Shown one piece after another: positions 8,364 to 17,026 of a DNA stretch of 64,000 bases. The number at the start of each line of letters is the position of its first letter. The first letter of the stretch is position 1. A model generated the notes under the pieces. It worked only from the letters and a program-made list of their open reading frames with translations. It ran no database searches and was not told where the DNA came from. Position numbers and translations under genes: made by a program. Source of the stretch: Anaerolineae bacterium. GTDB lineage: Bacteria; Chloroflexota; Anaerolineae; Promineifilales; Promineifilaceae. Where the stretch lies: positions 98,406 through 162,405 of the forward strand of contig JAHDWK010000015.1 of assembly GCA_023382655.1 (NCBI GenBank). Reading direction: 5' to 3'.

Positions 8364-8396
8364 AGACCTGTCCGGTTTGCCAAACCGGACAGGTCT
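8364..8396. repeat. CCTGTCCGG variant hairpin (family F) between divergent genes
   Basis: AGACCTGTCCGGTTTG (8364-8379) and its perfect complement (8381-8396) flank a single C. A terminator is not expected between two divergent genes (DUF58 and the esterase), which suggests a mobile or structural repeat. Confidence 0.75.
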
Positions 8397-8521
8397 GTTG
8401 TTGTTGGCCTGAAAACCAAAGCTGTGATATTTTTCCCCTAACGAATGCCTGCCATTCTCGGCGGCAGGCCGCCCGATAAAACAATTTCCACTACCCATAT
8501 TCCCAAAGAAGAGGTGAAACG

Positions 8522-10189
8522 ATGGCAAAAGGCACCCCAACCCCAGAAATTCAGACCGTCACCGGCACCGTACAAGGTTTGTATCAGGATCGCGGCCAGA
8601 TCGCCGTTTTCAAAGGCATCCCGTATGCCGCGCCTCCCGTTGGCCCCTGGCGTTGGCAGCCACCCCAACCGGTTATACCCTGGGACGGGGTGCGTCAGAC
8701 GACGGCCTACAGCCCCACCGCCTTTCAGTTGGCAACCGGTTTTGAGGAATTTATGGATGCCCTGGTGGTGGGGCAGGGCTGGAATGGCCTGAAAACCGGG
8801 GCCGTGAAACTGCTCTTCAAAGTGGCCCCCAAACCCAAAGAAAGTGAAGATTGCCTCTATTTGAATGTGCGCACACCGCTGTTGGGTAGCGACGGCCGTC
8901 TCCCGGTCATGGTCTGGATTCACGGCGGTGATCACCAGGATGGCAGCGGCGGCGAGATTTTTTATGATAGCAACGCTCTGGCGCATCGTGGCGTGGTGGT
9001 GGTCACAATCAATTATCGCCTGGGATTGATGGGTTATTTTGCCCACCCCGAACTGAGCCAGGAGTCACCGCAGAGTGTTTCCGGCAACTACGGTACACTC
9101 GACCAGATTGCCGCGCTACGTTGGGTGCAGGAGAACATCCGCGCTTTTGGTGGCGACCCGGATAATGTGACTATCTTTGGCGAATCGGCCGGAGGGGAAT
9201 CGATAGCCCACATGCTCACCTCGCCGCTGGCGCGCGGGCTGTTCCACAAGGCCATCATGCAAAGCCCCGGCAATTCCGGCCAGATGCTTTTCTTGAAGCA
9301 GCCGTTTTTGAACCGGCCGGCGCTGGAAGAGTTTGGGCGCGATTTTGCCACGTATCTGGTGGGTAACGGCGAACCCGAAGCGGCTTCGGGCCGTGCTCAA
9401 TTAGAGCAACTGCGCCAGATACCGGCGGCTGAACTCTACAAACGGTGGCGGGAGGCGGAAGAATTCCACCGTTTCCATCCGGTGATTGATGGCTATGTGC
9501 TGCCCAAAAGCCCACCCGTTGCCTTCCGGGATGGCGATCAGGCGCATGTGCCCCTGATCGTCGGCAGCAATGCCGACGAAGGGACGTTGCTATACCCCAT
9601 TTTCCCCTCACCGGTGGCCGAATTTGGCCGGGACAAAATCCAACCGTCGCAAATTGCCGGACTTATCCGTCAGGAGTTTGGCGTGGATAGTGACGGCCTC
9701 TTTGCGCTGTATCCCGGCCTGGAAAATGGTGAGGAGCGAGCGGGCATGGCGCTGATGGGTGACAGTTTTTTTGGCGCCGTCAGCGATCTTTATGCCGCGC
9801 AGGCGGCCAGAGCCGGGCAGCCGGTTTACAATTACTTTTTTACACGCACGCCGCCATCGGCCAGACAAATGGCCGGGGCGTATCATGCGGCCGAACTTTC
9901 TTTTGTGCATGGCAGCAAAATACCACTGTTTGACCGTACCCCCGATGATGACGCCCTGTCCCAGGTGATGGGTGACTATTGGACGCAGTTTGCTGGTAAA
10001 GGCGACCCCAATTTGCCGGGCCGCCCAGCCTGGCCCCGGTATGACGAAACGGCCGTGCCCCAACAAATGCGCCTGGGTATTGGCAATCAATTGGGCGCGA
10101 CCGATATTGCCCGCGCCGCGCAGTACGAGATTATCCAGAAGCGGCTGCACCGCCTGTTAGACGCCATGCCAGAATTGTTAGCGGCGTAA
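8522..10189 (+). CDS. Type B carboxylesterase / para-nitrobenzyl-esterase-like hydrolase
   Basis: A 555-residue alpha/beta hydrolase of the carboxylesterase family. The nucleophile is S222 in GESAGG. The oxyanion-hole motif VWIHGGDHQDGSGG (about 131-144) and the EDCLYLNV motif (110-117) are in the expected places, and the glutamate region SNADEGTLLYP follows. No signal peptide is visible, so it is probably cytoplasmic. ATG 8522 has a GAGGTG ribosome site. Residues 283-292 (GEPEAASGRA) are encoded by a 28-bp palindromic element also found in two other genes. The natural substrate is unknown. Confidence 0.92.
   Translation: MAKGTPTPEIQTVTGTVQGLYQDRGQIAVFKGIPYAAPPVGPWRWQPPQPVIPWDGVRQTTAYSPTAFQLATGFEEFMDALVVGQGWNGLKTGAVKLLFKVAPKPKESEDCLYLNVRTPLLGSDGRLPVMVWIHGGDHQDGSGGEIFYDSNALAHRGVVVVTINYRLGLMGYFAHPELSQESPQSVSGNYGTLDQIAALRWVQENIRAFGGDPDNVTIFGESAGGESIAHMLTSPLARGLFHKAIMQSPGNSGQMLFLKQPFLNRPALEEFGRDFATYLVGNGEPEAASGRAQLEQLRQIPAAELYKRWREAEEFHRFHPVIDGYVLPKSPPVAFRDGDQAHVPLIVGSNADEGTLLYPIFPSPVAEFGRDKIQPSQIAGLIRQEFGVDSDGLFALYPGLENGEERAGMALMGDSFFGAVSDLYAAQAARAGQPVYNYFFTRTPPSARQMAGAYHAAELSFVHGSKIPLFDRTPDDDALSQVMGDYWTQFAGKGDPNLPGRPAWPRYDETAVPQQMRLGIGNQLGATDIARAAQYEIIQKRLHRLLDAMPELLAA
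9368..9395 (+). repeat. 28-bp palindromic element inside the esterase gene (copy 1)
   Basis: The core is CCCGAAGCGGCTTCGGG, flanked by GGCGAA on the left and CCGTG on the right. It is read as GEPEAASGR. The same 28-mer occurs on the minus strand at 28655-28682 and, with one base change at the palindrome centre, at 32681-32708. Confidence 0.9.
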
Positions 10190-10231
10190 GGCGATTTTCC
10201 AAATCGCCCCACCTGGACAAAGGAGGTCAAC

Positions 10232-10792
10232 ATGTCTTCTGTGGATGAAGCTACCCAAACCATGATTCAAAACTTGCAGGCCAAAACGGGCAAGAGCCTG
10301 GAAGAGTGGGTGACAATAGCTCGCGGTTGGGGATTGAGCAAACACCGGGAGATATTGAACCGCCTGAAAGAGGAACATGGTCTGACATACGGTTATGCCA
10401 ATCTGGTCGCCATCAAGACACTGGAACGTGATGACGAGCCAAAGGAGGCGGACGATCTGGTAGCAGCACAGTATGCGGGGGCAAAGGCGGAACTGCTGCC
10501 GGTGTATGAGGCGTTGGTCACGGCCGTGACCAACTTCGGCCCCGATGTGGAGTTAGCGCCCAAAAAAGCGTATGTCAGCCTGCGCCGCAAAAAGCAGTTT
10601 GGCCTTATCCAGCCCTCTACCGCCAGCCGCGTGGATGTGGGCATCAACCTCAAAGATACACCGCCAACGGAACGGTTGGAAAAGTCCGGCAGCTTTAATT
10701 CGATGGTCAGCCACCGCGTCCGCCTGAGTAGTGTGGCCGACGTCAACGGCGAGCTAATCGGCTGGCTGCGCCAGGCCTACGACGCCGCCTGA
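10232..10792 (+). CDS. DUF4287 plus DUF5655 domain protein
   Basis: A 186-residue soluble protein. Residues 1-65 match DUF4287 (MIQNLQAKTGKSLEEW, RGWGLSKHREILNRLKEEHG). Residues 75-184 match DUF5655 (FGPDVELAPKKAYVSLRRKKQFGLIQPS, then RVDVGINLKD). The combination is widespread in bacteria and has no assigned function. A strong AAAGGAGGTCAAC precedes ATG 10232. menA begins ten bases downstream, so the two are probably cotranscribed. Confidence 0.88.
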   Translation: MSSVDEATQTMIQNLQAKTGKSLEEWVTIARGWGLSKHREILNRLKEEHGLTYGYANLVAIKTLERDDEPKEADDLVAAQYAGAKAELLPVYEALVTAVTNFGPDVELAPKKAYVSLRRKKQFGLIQPSTASRVDVGINLKDTPPTERLEKSGSFNSMVSHRVRLSSVADVNGELIGWLRQAYDAA

Positions 10793-10802
10793 CACCTGAT
10801 AC

Positions 10803-11738
10803 ATGACACCAGACACCCAACCCCTGACCACCACCAACAAACGAAAAGCCTGGATCGGTGCCATGCGTCTGCGCACACTGCCGCTGGCGTTGGCCTGCAT
10901 TATGCTGGGCGCATTTCTGGCGGCGGCGGATGACAGGCTAGATGGGGTGGTAGTGGCGCTGTGTGTGGTCACGGCCGTGCTGCTGCAAATCCTCTCCAAC
11001 CTGGCCAACGATTACGGCGACAGCCTGCATGGGGCCGACCACAGCGAACGGCTTGGCCCGGCCCGCGCCGTGCAGTCCGGGGCAATCACACCGCAGGCGA
11101 TGAAACAGGCGATGGTTCTTTTTGCGGGGTTATCGGCCGTGTCCGGGTTGGCGTTGGTGGTGGTGGCCTTCGGGTTAGATGCGCTGCCGCTGGTGCTGCT
11201 CTTTTTGGTGTTGGGCGCGGCGTCATTGTGGGCGGCGGTCAATTATACGGCGGGTAAAAATCCCTATGGTTATGCCGGGCTGGGCGATTTGTTTGTGCTG
11301 CTGTTTTTTGGGTGGGTGGGCACGATTGGTACCTATTTTTTGCAGACGCAGACCTTTTCCTGGGCGCTGCTGCTGCCCGCCAGCAGCGCCGGACTGCTGG
11401 CCGTGGCCGTTCTCAATGTGAACAATATCCGTGACATTGAGTCAGACAAGCAGGCGGGCAAACAGAGCATCCCGGTGCGGTTGGGGCCGGAACGCGCTCG
11501 CATTTACCACTGGTGTCTGTTGATGATGGCCTTTGTGTTGGCGGGTATTTATGCCTGGTTTACTTACCAGACGGTCTGGCAATTTTTGTTTGTGCTGGCC
11601 GCGCCATTGCTGGTCTGGCATGGCACGGCCGTACAGCGCACCCACGACCCCCTCCGCCTCAATCCTCTTTTGAAGCAGATGGTGTTTACGGCCGTACTAT
11701 TTGACTTTCTGTTAGGGTTGGGACAGGTGATGGGGTAA
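10803..11738 (+). CDS. menA: 1,4-dihydroxy-2-naphthoate polyprenyltransferase MenA
   Basis: A 311-residue UbiA-family membrane enzyme that attaches the polyprenyl tail to dihydroxynaphthoate in menaquinone synthesis. Both prenyl-diphosphate/Mg motifs are present: NLANDYGDSLHGAD (about 62-75) and NVNNIRDIESDKQAGKQS (about 205-222). About eight or nine helices are predicted. The rest of the men pathway is not in the window. Menaquinone would serve NrfH and the VKOR protein encoded nearby. ATG 10803 lacks a good ribosome site, so translation may be coupled to the gene ten bases upstream. Confidence 0.92.
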   Translation: MTPDTQPLTTTNKRKAWIGAMRLRTLPLALACIMLGAFLAAADDRLDGVVVALCVVTAVLLQILSNLANDYGDSLHGADHSERLGPARAVQSGAITPQAMKQAMVLFAGLSAVSGLALVVVAFGLDALPLVLLFLVLGAASLWAAVNYTAGKNPYGYAGLGDLFVLLFFGWVGTIGTYFLQTQTFSWALLLPASSAGLLAVAVLNVNNIRDIESDKQAGKQSIPVRLGPERARIYHWCLLMMAFVLAGIYAWFTYQTVWQFLFVLAAPLLVWHGTAVQRTHDPLRLNPLLKQMVFTAVLFDFLLGLGQVMG

Positions 11739-11796
11739 CAAGGTGAACTTCATCACCCCCTTCATAATTCATAATTCCTACTTCATAATTTCCCTA

Positions 11797-13086
11797 TTAC
11801 CGCCAATTCTCAATATCTTCTTTAATCGTTGCCACAAAGTTGTCGGCTGACGCCCCATCCAGAATGCGGTGGTCAAAGGTAAGGCCGACGTAAGCCATCG
11901 TGCGGATGGCGATGGCGTCGTCAATCACCTTGACCCGTTTTTCAATCATGCCCACGCCCAGGATGCCGCACTGCGGCTGGTTGATGATGGGCGTGGCAAA
12001 GAGGCTGCCGCTGGTGCCATGATTGGTGATGGAAAAGGTGCCGCCCTGCACGTCGGCCGGTTTAAGCTGTTTGCTGCGGGCGCGCTGCGCCAGGTCATTG
12101 ATGCTGCGCGCCAGGCCTAACAGATTCAAAGAGTCCGCATTTTTGATGACGGGCACAATCAGGCCATCGTCAACGGCCGTGGCCATGCCCATGTTGATTT
12201 CCGGTTTGAGTTCGATGCCGTTGTCCGTCCAGGTGCTGTTGACCAGTGGATGTTTTTTCAGGGCGGCCACGGTGGCGGCGATGATGTAGGCGGTGAAGGT
12301 CAGGTTGGCGCCATCGCGGGCGAACTGCTCTTTGTGGGCGCGGCGGTGTTTGTCTACGTTCGTAAAGTCGAACTCGAAGATGGTAGTAACGTGGGGGCTG
12401 GTCTGTTTGCTGCGCACCATGTGTTCGGCGATGCTGCGGCGCATGTTGGTGAGGGGGAGGATTTCGCCGGAAGCGGGTGACAGGGTGACACGGTGACCGG
12501 GTGACACGGTGGGTGATGGGGACATCGCGGGGGGAGAAGATAGCGGAGGTTCAGGTTCGGAGGTAATGGCCGGTTCGGGAGTGGGGGGTTGGCTGCGTTG
12601 TTCGATGTAGGCCAGGATGTCTTTTTTGGTGATACGGCCGTCCAGCCCTGTGCCCTCTATCTGGTTCAAATCTACTTTGTGTTCGGCGGCAATGCGGCTG
12701 ACGACGGGGCTGATGCGCCCGGTGTAGGGTTGGTTGGGGGGCGTGGGGGCGGCAGGGGACACGGCCGTTGCCGGCGCTGGTATCGTTTGTTCCGGTTCGA
12801 GGGTAGGTACGGCCGCTTTCACTTCCCCATTTTCCGGGAGGGCGTCGCCCGGTTCGCCAATGTAGGCCAGCACCGTACCCACCGGGGCTATCGTGCCCTC
12901 GGCCACACAAATCTGCAAAACCGTGCCCGACTCCTCGGCCGTAGCCTCCGTCGTCACCTTGTCCGTTTCAATTTCCAGAATGGGGTCATACTGCTTGACA
13001 AAGTCGCCTTCGCCCACCAGCCAGCGGGCCACCGTCCCTTCCACCACACCTTCGCCCATTTCGGGCATCATCACTTTGGTTATCAT
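11797..13086 (-). CDS. 2-oxoacid dehydrogenase E2 (dihydrolipoamide acyltransferase)
   Basis: A 429-residue E2 core protein. It has one lipoyl domain (lipoylated K43 in EIETDKVTTE), an E3/E1-binding domain (about 135-170, RISPVVSRIAAEHKVDLNQIEG) and a catalytic acyltransferase domain ending in the active-site motif DHRILDG. A Pro/Ser-rich linker between the last two (about residues 180-215) coincides with GGTGACA-type repeat DNA. ATG 13086 has an AGGAACG site. The fused E1 lies directly upstream, so the pair probably forms a pyruvate or branched-chain 2-oxoacid complex; the E3 gene is elsewhere. Confidence 0.92.
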   Translation of the reverse strand: MITKVMMPEMGEGVVEGTVARWLVGEGDFVKQYDPILEIETDKVTTEATAEESGTVLQICVAEGTIAPVGTVLAYIGEPGDALPENGEVKAAVPTLEPEQTIPAPATAVSPAAPTPPNQPYTGRISPVVSRIAAEHKVDLNQIEGTGLDGRITKKDILAYIEQRSQPPTPEPAITSEPEPPLSSPPAMSPSPTVSPGHRVTLSPASGEILPLTNMRRSIAEHMVRSKQTSPHVTTIFEFDFTNVDKHRRAHKEQFARDGANLTFTAYIIAATVAALKKHPLVNSTWTDNGIELKPEINMGMATAVDDGLIVPVIKNADSLNLLGLARSINDLAQRARSKQLKPADVQGGTFSITNHGTSGSLFATPIINQPQCGILGVGMIEKRVKVIDDAIAIRTMAYVGLTFDHRILDGASADNFVATIKEDIENWR

Positions 13087-13102
13087 TATCGTTCCTGTAT
13101 GG

Positions 13103-13166
13103 ATGACAAGGTGAAGGGGTGACATGGTGAGCCTGTTATAACCTTGTCACCCCTTCACCTTGTCAT
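13103..13166. repeat. GGTGACAAGG-type hairpin with 22-bp stem
   Basis: Perfect 22-base arms (13103-13124 and 13145-13166, built of TGACAAGGTGAAGGGG) surround a 20-base loop. It lies between the E1 and E2 genes, which share a strand, so it may moderate E2 expression. GTGACAGG units also occur at 12476-12530 (inside the E2 gene), near 44465 and near 54715. Confidence 0.8.
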
Positions 13167-13173
13167 TCTGTCT

Positions 13174-15651
13174 TCACCTGTAAAAAATCGGGAAACGCCT
13201 CGGTTCGGCTTCGTGCATCATCTCATACACCAGGTCGAACAGATCTTCCACGTTTGGCTTGGAGAAGTAGGCGCCATCAGAGCCGAAGGCCGGGCGGTGT
13301 GCTTTGGCGCTCAGGGTGCGTGGTTCGGCATCCAGATGCCAGAAGCCGCCTTGTTTCTCGATCACTTCCTGCATCATGTAAGCCGACGCGCCGCCGGGCA
13401 TATCCTCGTCCAGGAAGATGATGCGCCCCGTCTTTTGCAGTGATTGGCCGATTGAGCCAAACCGATCAAACGGGAGCAGGGTACGCGCGTCAATAATTTC
13501 GGCGTCAATGCCTACTTCGTGCAGCAGTACGGCCGTTTCCGACGCCACCTGCACACACGCCCCATACGTCACAATGGTGATGTCTTCACCGGGGCGCACC
13601 ACCTCCGGTACACCCAACGGAATGGTAAATTCTGTCAGATTGGTAGGCACGTTTTCCCGCAGCCGGTAGCCGTTTAGCACTTCCACAATGATGCCGGGAT
13701 CATCCCCTTGCAGCAGGGTATTGTAAAAACCCACCGCCTGCACCATATCACGCGGTACGCACACATGCATACCGCGTAACAGATGAATGAGGCCGGCCAT
13801 TTGCGAACCGGCGTGCCAGATGCCTTCCAGCCGGTGGCCGCGGGTGCGGATGATGACCGGTGCTTTCTGGCCCCCTTTGGTGCGCCAGCGCAGCGAAGCC
13901 AGGTCGTCAGACATCGTTTGCAGCGCATACAGCACATAATCCAGATATTGAATTTCGGCGATGGGGCGCAGGCCGCGTAATGCCAGGCCAATAGCCTGCC
14001 CCAAAATGGTGGCCTCGCGGATGCCGGTATCGGCCACCCGCAGCAGGCCAAACTGTTTTTGCAGGCCGGCAAACGCCTGGTTGACGCCGCCCAATTTGCC
14101 CACATCTTCGCCAAAGGCCAGCACCCGCGGGTCGCGGGCCAGCATGACGGCAAACGCTTTGTTCAACACCTCATACCCTTTCAGCCCTTCCGGCTTCTCC
14201 GCGTAAATCGGTTTGACTTCCGGGACATTCAGGGCAGATTCGGCCGATTCGCTGGTGAGATGGCTGGCGTAGCTGGCGGCGTGGCGCGCGGTCTGCTCAT
14301 TTTTCCAGGCGGCCAACTGGCGGGCGGCGGGGATATTTTCGTCACGGGTGAGCAGCAGGGTTTGGTGCACGGCCGTGAACACATCCTTGCGTGATAACGA
14401 CTGCTTTTCCATCAGGCGGCGGCGCATGGTGCTCAATTGCTGACGGTGGGCCGATGCCCCTTCGATTTGTTCCATGATGGTTGCCGCCTCTTGCCGTTCC
14501 TGGTAAAGGGGGCGGGTATAGGCCGTCCACGCTTTGTCGCGGGCATGTTGCGCCTGCTTGCGGGCGTTGCGCTCGATGTTGTCCAGTTCGCCAGAGGAGG
14601 CAATGCGCTGCTCAATAATCCACAACCGCATCTGGCGAATGGGGTCACACTCCTCCTCCCAGGCCAGCCGCTCGGCCGATTTATACCGTTCATGGCTGCC
14701 GGAGGTGGAGTGACCCTGCGGTTGGGTCATCTCCACCACGTGAATGATCGCCGGGACGTGTTGATCGCGGGTGATTTGGGCCGCCTTCTGGTACGTTTCC
14801 ACCAGTTGCAGGTAATCCCAACCGGGCACGGTATACAGGTCATACCCATCGCGGGTGCCGGTTTTGCGTTGGAAGCCGCTCAGCAGTTCAGACAGGTTCT
14901 CTTTGGTAATCTGGTGTTCATTGGTGACGGAGATGCCGTAGCCGTCATCCCAAATGGAGACAATGACCGGCGCTTTCAACACGCCAATGGCGTTGATGGC
15001 TTCCCAAAACAGTCCTTCGGCGCAACTGGCATTACCAATGGTGCCCCAGGCAATTTCACGGCCGTCACGGGAAAATTGGGTGAGCGCCTGAAGTTCCGGC
15101 AATTCATGGTACAGCCGGGAGGCGTACCCCAGGCCCACCAGCCGGGGCATTTGCGCGCCGGTGGGGGAAAGGTCGGCAGAGATATTGTAGCGCTGTGTCT
15201 GGTCCAGCCAACGGCCGTCGGCGTCCAACAGGCGGCTGGCAAAATGGGCGTTCATCTGCCGCCCGCCGGAGTGGGGTTCGTGGGCCAGGTCATCATGAGC
15301 GTACAGTTGGGCAAAAAACTGTTCCAGCGTCAGCCCGCCAATCGCCAGCATAAAGGTCTGGTCGCGGTAATAGCCGCTGCGCCAATCCCCTTTTTGGAAC
15401 GCTCTGGCCCAGGCCAACTGTGCCACCTCTTTGCCATCGCCAAAGATACCAAACTTGGCCTTGCCGCTGAGAACCTCGCGGCGACCAATGAGGCTGGTCT
15501 CGCGGCTTTCGCAGGCGATGCGGTAATCGCGCAAAATATCGGCGCGGCTCAGTTCGATCTGGCTGGCGAAGGGGAGGGGTTTCCGGTCGGCTGGTGTGGG
15601 AGGGTGTTGGGTTTGAGCAGAACTGGTTTCAGACGCTTCGCGTATGATCAT
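13174..15651 (-). CDS. Single-chain alpha/beta 2-oxoacid dehydrogenase E1
   Basis: An 825-residue fusion of E1 alpha and E1 beta. The alpha half (about 40-430) shows the thiamine-diphosphate site around GTIGNASCAEGLFWEA and IVSIWDDGYGISV. The beta half (about 480-820) opens with EVLNKAFAVMLARDPRVLAFGEDVG and contains QYLDYVLYAL and VTYGACVQVA. It decarboxylates a 2-oxoacid (pyruvate or branched-chain; not decidable here) and acylates the E2 encoded 87 bases downstream. Such fusions are known in several phyla. ATG 15651 with an upstream AAGGAC site is preferred to the longer frame. Confidence 0.92.
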   Translation of the reverse strand: MIIREASETSSAQTQHPPTPADRKPLPFASQIELSRADILRDYRIACESRETSLIGRREVLSGKAKFGIFGDGKEVAQLAWARAFQKGDWRSGYYRDQTFMLAIGGLTLEQFFAQLYAHDDLAHEPHSGGRQMNAHFASRLLDADGRWLDQTQRYNISADLSPTGAQMPRLVGLGYASRLYHELPELQALTQFSRDGREIAWGTIGNASCAEGLFWEAINAIGVLKAPVIVSIWDDGYGISVTNEHQITKENLSELLSGFQRKTGTRDGYDLYTVPGWDYLQLVETYQKAAQITRDQHVPAIIHVVEMTQPQGHSTSGSHERYKSAERLAWEEECDPIRQMRLWIIEQRIASSGELDNIERNARKQAQHARDKAWTAYTRPLYQERQEAATIMEQIEGASAHRQQLSTMRRRLMEKQSLSRKDVFTAVHQTLLLTRDENIPAARQLAAWKNEQTARHAASYASHLTSESAESALNVPEVKPIYAEKPEGLKGYEVLNKAFAVMLARDPRVLAFGEDVGKLGGVNQAFAGLQKQFGLLRVADTGIREATILGQAIGLALRGLRPIAEIQYLDYVLYALQTMSDDLASLRWRTKGGQKAPVIIRTRGHRLEGIWHAGSQMAGLIHLLRGMHVCVPRDMVQAVGFYNTLLQGDDPGIIVEVLNGYRLRENVPTNLTEFTIPLGVPEVVRPGEDITIVTYGACVQVASETAVLLHEVGIDAEIIDARTLLPFDRFGSIGQSLQKTGRIIFLDEDMPGGASAYMMQEVIEKQGGFWHLDAEPRTLSAKAHRPAFGSDGAYFSKPNVEDLFDLVYEMMHEAEPRRFPIFYR

Positions 15652-15785
15652 TGGGCATTGTCCTTGTGCTTGTTGAAAATTACGGTTAGTTGTTGGTAAC
15701 GGCAACGGTGGGAGCGCCCCATTACGGGGCGATTATAGCGACTGTTTGGTTACTTTTCCACTAACGAGGATGAGAACGGCCGTAT

Positions 15786-16187
15786 TCACGAACGATACAC
15801 TACCGACATTGGTCGGTCGTACCAGAGCCACAATCCCACAACAGCACCGATGTAAATTTCTAGTAGCAGCAGCAGAAACAGCCGGGTCATCTGGTGAGAA
15901 AGCAGCATACTGATCAGGCCGGGCAAATTGAGTCCAGCCAGAGTGCCTGAGAGCGCGGCGGCGGCCGTACTTTGGAGTAAAAACCAGACAACCAGCACAA
16001 ACACGGCCGTGAATGTGGGTACCGCCCAATCCAGAAAATCCAGCCGAAAGCGAACAGGGGCCATATGCGTCTGCTGCTCGATCTGGGCTATTACGCGGGC
16101 CGTAAAACCCTCCGGGAGTGGGGCCAGCGGTAGGGTGGTTAATACCTGGTCTAATAGTTGCTCCTGGGCAGAAACCATTTCATCCAT
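15786..16187 (-). CDS. Small membrane protein, probable anti-sigma factor
   Basis: A 133-residue protein with a soluble N-terminal stretch (about 1-48, including LPEGFTARVIAQIEQQ) and two or three hydrophobic helices (about 50-72, 78-95 and 99-123). Its start overlaps the end of the ECF sigma gene by eight bases, the usual arrangement of a sigma/anti-sigma pair. The zinc anti-sigma motif HxxxCxxC is absent, so the assignment rests on position, coupling and topology. It may tether the sigma factor to the membrane. Confidence 0.65.
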   Translation of the reverse strand: MDEMVSAQEQLLDQVLTTLPLAPLPEGFTARVIAQIEQQTHMAPVRFRLDFLDWAVPTFTAVFVLVVWFLLQSTAAAALSGTLAGLNLPGLISMLLSHQMTRLFLLLLLEIYIGAVVGLWLWYDRPMSVVYRS

Positions 16188-16743
16188 GGGTCAATTCCTC
16201 ATAAGGTTGCAGCACCTGGCGCAGCAGGCGGCGGGCACGGAAAATGCCGGTCTTCACCGATCCTAAGGGCAGGTTTGTAACTTCGGCAATCTCCTGATAG
16301 CTCAGGTCATGTATATGGCGCAGGGTAATGAGTAAGCGGTAACTGTCTGGCAGGTTGATCACGGCCGTTTGCACCTGCGCCATCAATTCGACCGTTACCA
16401 GACGCGTTTCCATTGTTTGTCGCTCATCGGGTAAGCCGGTGACTTCATCGGCATCCATTGCCGCCAACTCTTGTCTTAAGTGCGGCAGCCGGTTGTAACA
16501 GAGGTTGATGGTGATACGGTACAACCAGGTGGTGAACTGAGCTTCGGCTCGAAAACGGGGCAGCGCTCGCCAGGCGCGCACAAATGTTTCTTGCGCTATA
16601 TCTTCTGCTTCCAGCCGATCATGCAGTGTGCGTAGAGCCAGATTAAAAACCAACTGACCATACTTCTCCACCAGCGTGGCAAAGGCGGCCGTGTCGCCTG
16701 CCTGGGCTTGCCGGATGATCCCCTGTTCGTCGTCTTGTTTCAC
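16180..16743 (-). CDS. ECF-type RNA polymerase sigma factor
   Basis: A 187-residue sigma-70 group 4 protein. Region 2 (about 22-90) contains FNLALRTLHDRLEAEDIAQETFVRAWR, and region 4 (about 125-180) has LPDSYRLLITLRHIHDLSYQEIAEVTNLPLGSV. The start is GTG 16743 with AAGGTG upstream. The next gene on this strand looks like its membrane anti-sigma. The promoter in front carries the same -35/-10 pair as the divergent promoter at 16802-16832, which suggests autoregulation. Confidence 0.93.
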   Translation of the reverse strand: MKQDDEQGIIRQAQAGDTAAFATLVEKYGQLVFNLALRTLHDRLEAEDIAQETFVRAWRALPRFRAEAQFTTWLYRITINLCYNRLPHLRQELAAMDADEVTGLPDERQTMETRLVTVELMAQVQTAVINLPDSYRLLITLRHIHDLSYQEIAEVTNLPLGSVKTGIFRARRLLRQVLQPYEELTHG

Positions 16744-16757
16744 GATTCACCTTACAA

Positions 16758-16788
16758 GGTTAGACCAGATTTGCGACCAAAAGTTTCA
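16758..16788 (-). promoter_or_regulatory. ECF-type promoter for the sigma operon
   Basis: On the minus strand the sequence reads TGAAACTTTT (16788-16779), twelve bases, then GGTCTAACC (16766-16758). TGAAAC with a -10 near GTCTAA about 16 bases later is the shape of extracytoplasmic-function sigma promoters. It ends 15 bases before the GTG start. Confidence 0.6.
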
Positions 16789-16801
16789 GTGATATTAAAT
16801 T

Positions 16802-16832
16802 TGAAACTTTTACTGTGTGATACGGTCTAATC
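16802..16832 (+). promoter_or_regulatory. Mirror-image ECF-type promoter for the divergent small genes
   Basis: TGAAACTTTT (16802-16811), twelve bases, then GGTCTAATC (16824-16832) repeats exactly the elements and spacing of the opposing promoter. The two -35 elements form a perfect 10-bp inverted repeat with a 13-base spacer. The genes at 16862 and 17019 are therefore probable members of this sigma factor's regulon. Confidence 0.6.
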
Positions 16833-16861
16833 TGATAAATAACGCACAAAAGGAGAAAGCG

Positions 16862-17026
16862 ATGGGTGATTTGATTATAGGACTGACTATGCTGATTCCG
16901 TTGGCTGTAGTTGTTGTTTTTGTGGTGGTGATGCGGGCAATTGCGCGCAAAGAAAGGCAGATTTTACAGATATACGGCCGTCAGGCCGGGCAAAATCAGG
17001 CATTACAGGAGATAGATCATGAATGA
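16862..17026 (+). CDS. Small membrane protein of unknown function
   Basis: A 54-residue protein with one hydrophobic helix (about 4-26, LIIGLTMLIPLAVVVVFVVVM) followed by a charged tail. ATG 16862 has AAAGGAG upstream. The longer open frame back to 16817 would cover the promoter, so it was rejected. It overlaps the next gene by eight bases and the two share the ECF-type promoter. I do not recognise a family. Confidence 0.7.
   Translation: MGDLIIGLTMLIPLAVVVVFVVVMRAIARKERQILQIYGRQAGQNQALQEIDHE

Noticed and set aside
14437..15699. 420-codon plus-strand frame opposite the E1 gene
   Set aside because: The minus-strand frame is a clear full-length E1. The antisense translation is low-complexity with no family features.
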